A stretch of 64,000 bases of DNA, from contig NZ_JAVSJA010000001.1 in NCBI RefSeq assembly GCF_032027425.1, positions 2,493,501-2,557,500 of the forward strand, in the 5' to 3' direction. Below the pieces are notes generated by a model, which searched no databases, was not told where the DNA came from, and saw only the letters and a program-made list of their open reading frames with translations. The first letter of the stretch is position 1, and each line of letters begins with the position of its first letter. The position numbers and the translations under genes are program-made. Positions 26,827-34,007 of this stretch are shown here, piece after piece. The DNA is from Microcystis wesenbergii NRERC-220 (GTDB lineage: Bacteria > Cyanobacteriota > Cyanobacteriia > Cyanobacteriales > Microcystaceae).

Positions 26827-27197
26827 TATTCTTGAGGAGAATTGCCATAAAGATAGTAATCCAAGTTGGCCGCCGCATCGGTGGGGATCTGGTCAAAGGA
26901 TTCTTCAGGGATGGTGGCGATTATTTCATCGGCGATTTCCCAAATCGGTTTGTTAGTTTGCGGGGAAGGGGCGGAAGTTTTACATTCCCAATCTTCTTGA
27001 TCCACGATAGGACTGACAATATCCCCTAAGGTTTTGCCTTTACCGATTAAATGAGCAGGGGTCGTTCGTTTTACCTGGGTTGTGGGAGATGGTTCTTCTT
27101 CAATGATAAGGATGGCGCGGAGGGTCTGTGCTTTGGGTTTTTCCCCTAGCCATTGGATATGATCGCCTTGGATGGTCACGTCATAATGTTTGAGCAT
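26826..27197 (-). CDS. Chimeric two-part antitoxin
   Basis: A 123-residue protein. Residues 1-74 (MLKHYDVTIQGDHIQWLGEKPKA ... TLGDIVSPIVDQEDWEC) equal the antitoxin that ends at DWECLIR in the 25.97-kb copy. Residues 75-123 (KPIWEIADEIIATIPEE ... PTDAAANLDYYLYG) equal the tail of the antitoxins at 24.98 and 29.04 kb. Two unrelated antitoxin types are thus joined in frame, upstream of a PIN gene. The second half is the toxin-facing half in its other versions, so the fusion probably still neutralises the PIN toxin while using another N-terminal domain. Confidence 0.85.
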   Translation of the reverse strand: MLKHYDVTIQGDHIQWLGEKPKAQTLRAILIIEEEPSPTTQVKRTTPAHLIGKGKTLGDIVSPIVDQEDWECKTSAPSPQTNKPIWEIADEIIATIPEESFDQIPTDAAANLDYYLYGNSPQE

Positions 27198-27338
27198 GGT
27201 TAAGGTTCTCTAACAATTTTCTTAACTAAGTCTATGATATTGCAGTGATAGTCTAGTTTAGTCTGAATTTAAGAGGTTCGGCAGAAAAGAGTCTATATTG
27301 TTATTGAAAGTTAGGGTTAGGCGATCGCGGTTATGCTT
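26983..27338. repeat. Direct duplication, copy B
   Basis: 356-bp partner of 25978-26322. It retains the ATG of the antitoxin. After the shared end GGTTATGCTT this copy continues with two further toxin-tail scars. Confidence 0.9.
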
Positions 27339-27440
27339 CTTTAATTTCCCAACGATGCCTAATTCTCATGATCTCGGTTATTCTTCTTTAATTTTCCGAC
27401 GATGCCCGATTTTGTGGAGATCAATAATGGGATTCTGTCT
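27331..27440 (-). pseudogene. Two adjacent toxin-tail scars
   Basis: On the minus strand, 27378-27440 reads QNPIIDLHKIGHRRKIKEE and a stop, and 27331-27377 reads IRHRWEIKEA and a stop. Both are endings of the RelE-like type seen at 24.47 and 26.32 kb, in tandem. Confidence 0.5.
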
Positions 27441-27799
27441 GAGTTATCAAAAAAGAATAGTTAGACCTTCTTGGGTAAAATGTTTATCATGGGTGAGTAT
27501 TTCATAAATTCCCATTTGTTTCATCACCATCATTGAAATGCAGTCGGTAAGGCTATAGCCTTTATCTAGACGACTGGCATAAAGTTCTATTCCTAGCTTT
27601 CTTAGTTCTTGATGGTAAGAAATTAGTTGAATGCTGGGATCATCAAGAATACTGTGATAAAGTTCTACGGCCTTAACGCGCATAATGTCGCCTTGTTTGG
27701 AGAAATGAGCAAAAATTTCATCAACAATACCGTCTGTCATCACTAGCGATACATGAGGGTTAGATGGGAGCATCCCAGTTTTGCAATGAGTAAAAATAC

Positions 27800-28726
27800 T
27801 CAGGCAATATCGCCGTTGAGATAAGCACAACGTAGCTTCAAATACTGAGGAACATTCTCTGCTTTCCATTGTGCTCCCACAATTTTCATTCTTGCACCTA
27901 TTTGCTTAATCTTTGACTCTACACTTCCAGAACCGATGCAAATCCCTTGGGATTGATAGAGTTCGTAATTGGGTATTCTTTCTCGATGTTTATCGACATA
28001 TTTGGTGAAATTTATAGCCTGTTTCTTTTTGCATCCCTCTAATTCCTCTAAAACTCTTTTCACCTCTCCTTTCCATAAATTCTCTTTGATTCTATTCAGA
28101 CGCTTGTTTGACCCGCCTATTTTATTCATATTCTCTACTAAATGATACCAATCCAATATTTCTCTCCTTTTAACACCGATTTTCTCCATCAGATTCCACA
28201 CCCCATCATGACCATCTCCTAAACAGGTGACTACCTCTGTTAAGGGCTGACGGTTCACCCATTCCAGTAATTCTTCATTTTGCTGAAAAAATCCCGCACA
28301 TTCTTGACCATGCAGACTTACTGCTTTGTAATCTCGACCTTGACTCGGTTGTCCTTTGGGCGTTCTGATTCTGACTTTTCCGACCTCTACACTCAATGCT
28401 TCTACCGGACTCTTTGCTTCTGCTTCCTCAAATTTATATCTTTGTACAAGCCTCTGTTGACTACTGCCTGAAACTGCCATTCCTGTCGCCATTTTGAGAT
28501 CTTTTTCCGCATCTTCAAAAGAGACTTTAGCCACTGCTCCTAAGCAACATTTCTCCAGCATGGGACTTAATCGATTATTCTTGCTTAATCCTAGTTTATC
28601 GGCTTGTTTCTCGCTTATCTTGACTTTCCCTATGATACTGCTTACGCTTTTGGTTCGCCCTGCTTGGGTTCCTGTTGCTGATTCAAAAAAAAATTGCCTA
28701 TGGCAGGACCCAATGTAGTCAGCCAA
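27800..28726 (-). CDS. ISKra4-family transposase, catalytic part
   Basis: A 308-residue frame. The match starts near QFFFESATGTQAGRTKSVSS; the first residues are out-of-frame. It contains LGDGHDGVWNL (acidic site), ILDWYHLVENM and GICIGSGSVESKIKQIGARMK, where the CIGSG.VES motif carries the late Glu typical of ISKra4 transposases. Read together with the upstream part by a -1 frameshift at a T9 run (minus strand, 28685-28693). Confidence 0.8.
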   Translation of the reverse strand: MADYIGSCHRQFFFESATGTQAGRTKSVSSIIGKVKISEKQADKLGLSKNNRLSPMLEKCCLGAVAKVSFEDAEKDLKMATGMAVSGSSQQRLVQRYKFEEAEAKSPVEALSVEVGKVRIRTPKGQPSQGRDYKAVSLHGQECAGFFQQNEELLEWVNRQPLTEVVTCLGDGHDGVWNLMEKIGVKRREILDWYHLVENMNKIGGSNKRLNRIKENLWKGEVKRVLEELEGCKKKQAINFTKYVDKHRERIPNYELYQSQGICIGSGSVESKIKQIGARMKIVGAQWKAENVPQYLKLRCAYLNGDIA

Positions 28727-28851
28727 TGGTCTCGCAGGGCGGTTTCAATGCCCTCAAAGCTACGTAGTTGTTCTTCTGGGGTATTATCGACTAGAATTTG
28801 AGCAATGGCTTTTAAATGTTGATCTAGTTGTTCTTTTTGGTCTGTATTCAT
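28642..28851 (-). CDS. ISKra4-family transposase, N-terminal part
   Basis: A 69-residue frame MNTDQKEQLDQHLKAIAQIL ... GNFFLNQQQEP. It overlaps the catalytic frame for 85 bp; the frames fit at the T9 run (AATTTTTTTTTGAA), as QFFFES in the -1 frame versus NFFLNQ here. Alone it has no catalytic residues. Confidence 0.75.
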   Translation of the reverse strand: MNTDQKEQLDQHLKAIAQILVDNTPEEQLRSFEGIETALRDHWLTTLGPAIGNFFLNQQQEPKQGEPKA

Positions 28852-29038
28852 GATTCTACCGTTTAATTGTTTCTCTTTATTTTGCCTTAGCTAACGTTTT
28901 TAGTCTCTAAGCATTTATACTTATGGCAAAATTGGGATGCTCCCGGGTTAGATTGGCTCCATTCGATGACTCTGAGATGCCAAGTGTCTCTAGGACTAAG
29001 CAACGCTATCCAGTAAAAGGTATCGGCAAAAATTATTT

Positions 29039-29281
29039 TCATTCTTTACGTTTTGGTGTGCCATAAAGATAATGATCGTGTTGTTCGGCTCCGTCGGTGG
29101 GGAGTTGAGCGATAATTTCTGGCGGAACATCAGCCATAATTTCCTGAGCGATTTGCCAGATGGGTTTACGAGTTTCAGGATATTTTTCTGAGCGTGCCGA
29201 CAAGAGGAAGTCGAGAACTTCTTGTAGGAGTGGCTCGGAGCTTTTTTCGATTTCCTGTAGGAGTTGTTCTTTGGCTGTCAT
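29039..29281 (-). CDS. Antitoxin of the interrupted PIN module
   Basis: An 80-residue protein (MTAKEQLLQEIEKSSEPLLQEVL ... PTDGAEQHDHYLYGTPKRKE), a paralogue of the 24.98-kb antitoxin. Its stop overlaps the interrupted toxin start. With the toxin split, it now acts as an orphan antitoxin, possibly able to cross-neutralise its paralogue's toxin (inference). Confidence 0.8.
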   Translation of the reverse strand: MTAKEQLLQEIEKSSEPLLQEVLDFLLSARSEKYPETRKPIWQIAQEIMADVPPEIIAQLPTDGAEQHDHYLYGTPKRKE

Positions 29282-29368
29282 GGCTGGTTTGGGATGGGGG
29301 AATACTCGATATTATAGAATATTATAGAGATTTATCGGGCGATCGCTGATTGTATCGCGGTTTCTCCA

Positions 29369-29599
29369 TCAATTCCTTCGCCTCTTCAAGAAAGTCCCCT
29401 TTTTTAAGGGGGATTTAGGGGGATCAAACTCGATTGCCCATTGTTGATAGCGATTGCGTTTACTGAGTAATTGCAAGGCTTCGGCAATGATTTCATCTGG
29501 ATTGGCATAACGCCCTGTATCTAGTTTGGCTTCGATCAGCTTTTGGTGTTCGGGTTTTAAGGTTAATTTCAGGGTCGTTAAGGCTTGGCTTTTTTTCAT
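29369..29599 (-). pseudogene. ParD-like antitoxin broken by a palindromic repeat
   Basis: Residues 1-55 match the intact 25.6-kb antitoxin (KLTLKPEHQKLIEAKLDTGRYANPDEIIAEAL). After QQWAIE the frame enters a C/G-rich palindrome (about 29391-29427) and reads DPPKSPLKKGTF. Beyond it the lost tail resumes in another frame (EGIDGETAI at about 29340-29380). No ParE toxin follows, so this is a module relic. Confidence 0.82.
29391..29427. repeat. C/G-rich palindromic repeat inside a gene
   Basis: GTCCCCTTTTTTAAGGGG followed by GATTTAGGGGGATC, the same family as the arms of the 16.7-kb minisatellite and the copies at 45.82 and 51.69 kb. Confidence 0.75.
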
Positions 29600-30070
29600 T
29601 ATAGGTTTATCGCTATGGAATCATCCCAGGGTTGCCGAGGCAAGAGGTTTCTCTCGTTTCTGCGGTGGGGTGGGTTTCTGGTCTGTGGAGATGGCTAAGG
29701 TGGGATGCTGGCATAGTTGTTTTTGGTGTCTTGGGTATGAAGTAGAAGTTTGGGGTTGGGAGAGTGGGGAGATTGTCAGGATATTTTGACAAGGCTTGGA
29801 CTTAAGTTGGTAAAGTTGGGAATTTTTCCCAAGTTAAGGATTTTTGTGGGAGGATGGAGGGGCTGGAAGTTAGGTGCGGTAAGGGTTTGGGGAATTTTAT
29901 GGACTTTTTTCTTAAGTTGGTAAACTTTGGTTGTTTTGAGGATAGAGGTCATGGTAGCTTGAGACAAGCAAAGTTCAAACTTTCGCTTATTTATATCCCA
30001 ATCTAGGCTTGCTATAGCAGTAGGGTTCAATAGATAGTGTTAGATTCAAACACATTAGAAAAGTTTTGTT
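29600..30070. other. Intergenic region upstream of the P47-like operon
   Basis: No supported gene. The first 100 bp repeat the sequence found next to the intact ParD-like antitoxin (25.88-25.96 kb). Further on, CTTAAGTTGGTAAAGTTGG occurs twice in variant form (about 29799-29818, 29910-29930), a possible operator-like repeat before the operon. An 84-codon minus-strand frame here has no family features. Confidence 0.4.
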
Positions 30071-31360
30071 ATGCAAAATTACAAATGGGATGTCGTTTTT
30101 GCTTGCAGCGGCGAGTACATTAACCAGCAATTGGCCAAAAATACCGACAAGTATGTTGAGTCATTTTCTTATGAAGATGATGCAATCAAAATGGAGGGTG
30201 TTTTTGGGGCGTGGGAACTGAGCCCTGGCGGTTCTCCAAACTTGTTGCAATTCAAAACCCCTATTACCCAGGGAGTTGTAACAGTCAAATCCATTAATAA
30301 AACCTGTTCATTAGATGGAGCTATTCCTCTACTACAATTACAATTAAGTTTCATTGATGGTGCATCTACAAATGAAAAGAATTTAACCTTTAATTGTTCT
30401 GTTGTTGGTCAATCTCCTAACGATACAACTTCAGGAGCAGTATCAGTCATCAATTCTGACACCACAGGAGTGCTGGCTCATCAAGATCCAGATGGTTTAG
30501 CCGCCGCTCTACTAATACCAGGGTTAGCCAAGTGCTTGATTGCTAACAAGGATAAGTTGTCATTTGTCTTTGCATCTGTGTTACTTGTTCCTCCCCAAAA
30601 TTCAGGTTGGTTAACACTAAAACAGATGGTTTATGCTTATCAGCAGCACATGAACAATACCTTGGGAGCGTTGACTATATTAGGTATGCTGACAGATGCA
30701 GACATCTCTTCCCAATCTCATGTATTTGACACAAATCTTTTGAGGGCAAATGATGATTTTGGGTTTATACTTTCTGGCACTCAATTTCTGACCAATCTTA
30801 TTCTTCCTAAATTACCTGATGGGTATAAAGGAAGTAACTCTTCCCAGTTCAAAATAGACGGGAATAACATAGTTAATAACGGCAATGTCAACCTTAATGA
30901 AGTCAAAGTCGGAGCTATTTGGTATCCTCCTTACATTAATGATCTGAATATCCACATAGATAGCGATGCGATCAGAACGCAAGCTGCTGGAAATTGCGAC
31001 ATAACAGGTTTGACGGATGCCTATGTATCCTTTTCGGTCACTTCTAGAAATGTGGCTCAATTTGATGCTTCAGTTCCTTCAATTAGCTTCTTAAACGATC
31101 CCCAAAAAGATGTTACTACCAGTAAACATATTCCTTGGTGGGAAGAGGTTCTTGGTGTATTAACTTTGGGCATTCTAAATGCAGTTGTGGAGATTGTAGG
31201 AGATTACATTGAAGATGGTGTCTCATCAGCAGTATCTGGCACAGGAATCTCTGCTCAGAGTATGGGAGCGGTATTGGTGACATGGCCAGGACAAAATGCT
31301 ATCAAATTTGACGATGGAGGTCTGCTCGATAACTTTTATATGCGTGGACAATCTAACTAA
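30071..31360 (+). CDS. P47/OrfX-like TULIP-family protein, gene 1
   Basis: A 429-residue protein without signal peptide. The N-terminus NYKWDVVFACSGEYIN and GVFGAWELSPGGSPNLLQFKTPI follow the P47-type pattern (aromatic-W-x-x-V-[FY]-A, then G-x-[FW]-x-x-W-x-[IL]-x-x-GG). Other stretches shared with the next gene are SQSHVF...DDFGFI (about residues 215-240) and a hydrophobic C-terminal helix after WWEEVLGVLTLGILNAVVEIV. TULIP proteins are tubular lipid binders; P47 and OrfX proteins accompany some botulinum neurotoxins and OrfX-type insecticidal toxins. Role here is unknown. AT-rich, with codon texture unlike neighbouring core genes. The 24-bp gap to the next gene suggests one operon. Confidence 0.62.
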   Translation: MQNYKWDVVFACSGEYINQQLAKNTDKYVESFSYEDDAIKMEGVFGAWELSPGGSPNLLQFKTPITQGVVTVKSINKTCSLDGAIPLLQLQLSFIDGASTNEKNLTFNCSVVGQSPNDTTSGAVSVINSDTTGVLAHQDPDGLAAALLIPGLAKCLIANKDKLSFVFASVLLVPPQNSGWLTLKQMVYAYQQHMNNTLGALTILGMLTDADISSQSHVFDTNLLRANDDFGFILSGTQFLTNLILPKLPDGYKGSNSSQFKIDGNNIVNNGNVNLNEVKVGAIWYPPYINDLNIHIDSDAIRTQAAGNCDITGLTDAYVSFSVTSRNVAQFDASVPSISFLNDPQKDVTTSKHIPWWEEVLGVLTLGILNAVVEIVGDYIEDGVSSAVSGTGISAQSMGAVLVTWPGQNAIKFDDGGLLDNFYMRGQSN

Positions 31361-31372
31361 CGAAAAAACAAC

Positions 31373-31377
31373 TAGGA
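31373..31377 (+). promoter_or_regulatory. Ribosome binding site of P47-like gene 2
   Basis: AGGAG eight bases before the ATG at 31385; it fixes the start and supports translation of gene 2 from the same mRNA as gene 1. Confidence 0.7.
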
Positions 31378-31384
31378 GAAAATC

Positions 31385-33034
31385 ATGTCTCAAAATGTAA
31401 ATACTTTTGGATGGAATACTGTTTATGCGGCTAGTGTTCCTGTTGTTAATAATGCAATTGTAACTCAAAAATCATTCCCTACATCTTTTGATTATCCAGA
31501 TAATGTAGGTGTACATATCAAGGGTAACTGGAAATCTTGGCAGCTTATTTCTGGAGGCAGCGGTAGCAATGTCCAAATGAAATGTATTGTTGACAGTGGC
31601 ACAATATCAGGATTGGGTCAACCAGATGGGGATCTCAAGGATGCAAGCCTTATTATCCAAGTAAAATTACAAAAAATAGCAGATGCAAGTCTCAATTTTA
31701 CAGACACAACAGCAAAACCTGATACTGGTACTGCTAATGCAATTAAAGTTAATACCCAGGCAATAGGTGATGATCCTGTCGTTTCTGTATTGCAATCTTC
31801 TCAATACCCTAATGTGAGCGTTGAGCTATTTAAAGACTTACTTGGAAGCGTTTTTGGACATTATTTCAACGCAAATATTAGTAGTTTTTCCCATGTTTTT
31901 AGTGTGATGATGCTGAATCAACAAGCAGCAAAAGACGATTTTGCTTGGTTGAAACCAACAGATCTTAGCTATGCGGTCGGTAGTACCGAGGATGATGACC
32001 TTTCTAAGGCTGTTTTTGCAACTCTTTGTTTGACAGACGGAGCAACGATTTCTGGTGGAATGCAGCAAGCTGTTGATATTAGTGCGCTGCAAGGTTTACC
32101 CCCTGATGCCAATTCATCTTTTGTTATCAGCCCTGAAAAAGTAACTCAGCATATGCTTTTTAAAGGTGCTGTAGCAACAATTCAAGGTTCTAAAGATTCT
32201 GACTTTACAATAGGAAGCGACCAAGTTAGTATCAGGAATGTGAACAAAATAACTTGGGGTAATTTCCAAACCGATAATGGAGTAATTTCTCCTACAATCA
32301 ATGTAGGTAACTTTACAATGACTCTTCAGGACGACCATATTCTTTTAGAAATTGTCAATGCAGAGTACGAACCTTCGGCTGGCATTACTGTCCATTTAAC
32401 TCTTACACAAAAATTTGGTTTTAAGACTGTAAAACGAGACAGTGATGGCAAGTATGTTTTTATTCCTGATACAAGTAGTTTCGGCTCACCCCACATTGTC
32501 ACCGCAGTTAGTATTTCTGAAGGTTTGAAAATTCTAGAAATAACACTTGCTGTAGTCGGTGCAGTTGCTGGATTAGCAGCAGGAGCTAGTGGCATTGGTG
32601 CGTTAATAGCTAAGGGCGCAACTGTTGCAGCAGAAGGAGCGGCAGCCTCTGCGGAGATATCGGCTGAGGTTGTGGAAGAAGCAATAGAGAGTGCCAGCGA
32701 AGAATCAATTGAGGCGGCAGAAAATGAGGCTGCGCTATCAGTTGATGAAGGTATTTCTGGTGTGGAGGGAGCAGCACAAGTTCAGAAAGGTAGTTTCCTT
32801 CTAACTGGCCAGTTTCGAGCATATTGCGGTCTTGCAGCAGCAATTGCAGGGGTTTCATCAGCAGGAATCGCAGTGGCCAAGTTTGTGACAGAGGAGGATT
32901 ACGACAAGGTTCCTGCTTTTAATGATTTTGCTGCGAACTGTCTTGGCACTACAAAATGGCCAGCAACAAACAATGCAGAGTTAGTATCGGTGGATTTGAG
33001 AAATTCTCTAGTTATGGGAATCAAGTTGTCATAG
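31385..33034 (+). CDS. P47/OrfX-like TULIP-family protein, gene 2
   Basis: A 549-residue paralogue of gene 1. It begins NTFGWNTVYAASVPVVNNAI and has IKGNWKSWQLISGGSGSNVQ, matching the same positions of gene 1. FSHVF...AAKDDFAWLKPTDLSYAV again matches. Residues about 380-510 form a long Ala/Gly/Glu-rich helical and hydrophobic segment (LAVVGAVAGLAAGASGIGAL), a possible membrane-active or oligomerising region, absent or short in gene 1. A terminator follows 50 bp after the stop. Likely a lipid-binding or toxin-associated complex partner of gene 1 (inference from family). Confidence 0.6.
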   Translation: MSQNVNTFGWNTVYAASVPVVNNAIVTQKSFPTSFDYPDNVGVHIKGNWKSWQLISGGSGSNVQMKCIVDSGTISGLGQPDGDLKDASLIIQVKLQKIADASLNFTDTTAKPDTGTANAIKVNTQAIGDDPVVSVLQSSQYPNVSVELFKDLLGSVFGHYFNANISSFSHVFSVMMLNQQAAKDDFAWLKPTDLSYAVGSTEDDDLSKAVFATLCLTDGATISGGMQQAVDISALQGLPPDANSSFVISPEKVTQHMLFKGAVATIQGSKDSDFTIGSDQVSIRNVNKITWGNFQTDNGVISPTINVGNFTMTLQDDHILLEIVNAEYEPSAGITVHLTLTQKFGFKTVKRDSDGKYVFIPDTSSFGSPHIVTAVSISEGLKILEITLAVVGAVAGLAAGASGIGALIAKGATVAAEGAAASAEISAEVVEEAIESASEESIEAAENEAALSVDEGISGVEGAAQVQKGSFLLTGQFRAYCGLAAAIAGVSSAGIAVAKFVTEEDYDKVPAFNDFAANCLGTTKWPATNNAELVSVDLRNSLVMGIKLS

Positions 33035-33086
33035 TGTGATCGCCCCTTTCGTAATGCGATCACCAAGCTTATAATGCAATTTTTAA

Positions 33087-33112
33087 GAGGGGTTAAAAGC
33101 CCCTTTTTTTTG
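33087..33112 (+). terminator. Rho-independent terminator of the P47-like operon
   Basis: AGGGG-TTAAAAG-CCCC-type stem followed by eight T residues; it closes the two-gene unit. Confidence 0.8.
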
Positions 33113-33584
33113 CAACTCACAAGAATGGATGTAAGGTGTGATAACTTTAGTATTCTCGCCTTTTAATGTGAGACATTTTATATTATTATGCGTTACGCTA
33201 CCCTAACACATCCTACCATTACTCATCGCCAATATTATCGGGAATAATGGGGATTTCTACCATTCTCCAATCGGTCAGATAAAAGCCCTGATAAACCGAT
33301 AAACCCTAGAAAACAGCCAATCTTACGGTTTTAAACAGAACCCATGCCGCCCAGAATTGTAATGAATATAATCACAATGTAACCCATAATCTCGTTCATC
33401 TCACATTAAATATTCCCAAAAACGACGTTGCCATAAATTACTTTTTCTCCGCTTTTGTCGAGATAACAAAACCACTCGATCAATCCCTAATGGCTCTCCA
33501 TGTCTTACACTCTAAATTATGGCATATCCAGCCCGTTGAAATTAGCTGCTAAAATTGAAGAGGAAACCAGCCAAACAGCAAACC
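33113..33584. other. Intergenic region with repeats and a possible tiny membrane peptide
   Basis: Contains GCGTTACGCTACCCTAAC (about 33190-33208), a member of the GGATGCGTTACGC repeat family also seen at 35.69 kb. A 22-codon minus-strand frame (33331-33399) encodes an almost wholly hydrophobic peptide (GYIVIIFITILGGMG). It cannot be assigned. Confidence 0.4.
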
Positions 33585-33710
33585 ATGCTAAAAACCATCG
33601 AAGGCATTTATCAGGATGGACAAATCCGCTTCACCGAACCACCGCAAGGTGTGGGCGATCGCCTTAGAAACACCTTCATCCAGTGCGATCGCTATCTTCT
33701 TGTTAATTAA
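33585..33710 (+). pseudogene. Truncated antitoxin (MLKTIEGIYQDGQ family)
   Basis: A 41-residue frame starting MLKTIEGIYQDGQIRFTEPP, the front of a common cyanobacterial antitoxin. After QGVGDRL it runs into a DUF5615-like fragment (GGCGATCGCCTTAGAAACAC) also present at 35.64 kb. Its upstream region is repeated before another stub at 37.67 kb. Confidence 0.6.
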
Positions 33711-33803
33711 ACTTTAAAATTGCGATCATTTTGGTTTTTGAAAGAGCGAGCGCCGTGCTAACCTAGTGGACAGAAAGTAATCTACAAGCGATCAGTTGAA
33801 GCC

Positions 33804-34007
33804 ATGAGTGAAGCCGTTGTAACACTTCTTAGACAGTTCAAAAAACTTTCAGCTAGAGAAAAATCTGAGTTCCTTTCAGCCAGCCTGAGTCCGACTGGAG
33901 ACTATGGTGATTGGAGTAATGATGATGCAGTTCTTTTTGCCGCTCAATCGTTTGCTCGTCTAGATGCAGAGGAGGAAGCAGATGGGGAATCCGAAGCCAG
34001 TTCGTAG
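33804..34007 (+). CDS. Antitoxin of MazF-type module
   Basis: A 67-residue acidic protein MSEAVVTLLRQFKKLSAREKSEF... with an Asp/Glu-rich tail (LDAEEEADGESEASS). It overlaps the MazF-like toxin by 26 bp. Antitoxin role inferred from arrangement and composition. Confidence 0.72.
   Translation: MSEAVVTLLRQFKKLSAREKSEFLSASLSPTGDYGDWSNDDAVLFAAQSFARLDAEEEADGESEASS

Larger units (their letters stand above)
27766..28944 (-). mobile_element. ISKra4-type insertion sequence
   Basis: 1179 bp bounded by inverted repeats GGGAGCATCCCA.TTTTGC, with the 9-bp direct repeat GGGTTAGAT at 27757-27765 and 28945-28953. The intact duplication shows that the insertion is recent. It carries a transposase in two overlapping frames on the minus strand. 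Family assignment rests on transposase features. Confidence 0.88.
27447..29042 (-). pseudogene. PIN-domain toxin interrupted by an ISKra4-type transposon
   Basis: The 5' part runs from the ATG at 29042 to 28945 and reads KIIFADTFYWIALLSPRD, ending WSQSNP. The 3' part resumes at 27765 with SNPHVSLVMTDGIVDE and ends ILTHDKHFTQEGLTILF at 27447. The transposon at 27766-28944 sits between, with a 9-bp target duplication. Removing it and one duplicate restores a continuous PIN frame with all four acidic sites. The ATG overlaps the antitoxin stop by 3 bp (ATGA). Confidence 0.88.

Noticed and set aside
29776..30030. 84-codon minus-strand frame before the P47-like operon
   Set aside because: Low-complexity, repeat-derived composition and no ribosome site.
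30071..33034. Phage tail or pilus genes as an alternative reading of the two large unknown proteins
   Set aside because: No phage structural neighbours, and the paired W/GG motifs fit P47-like proteins better.
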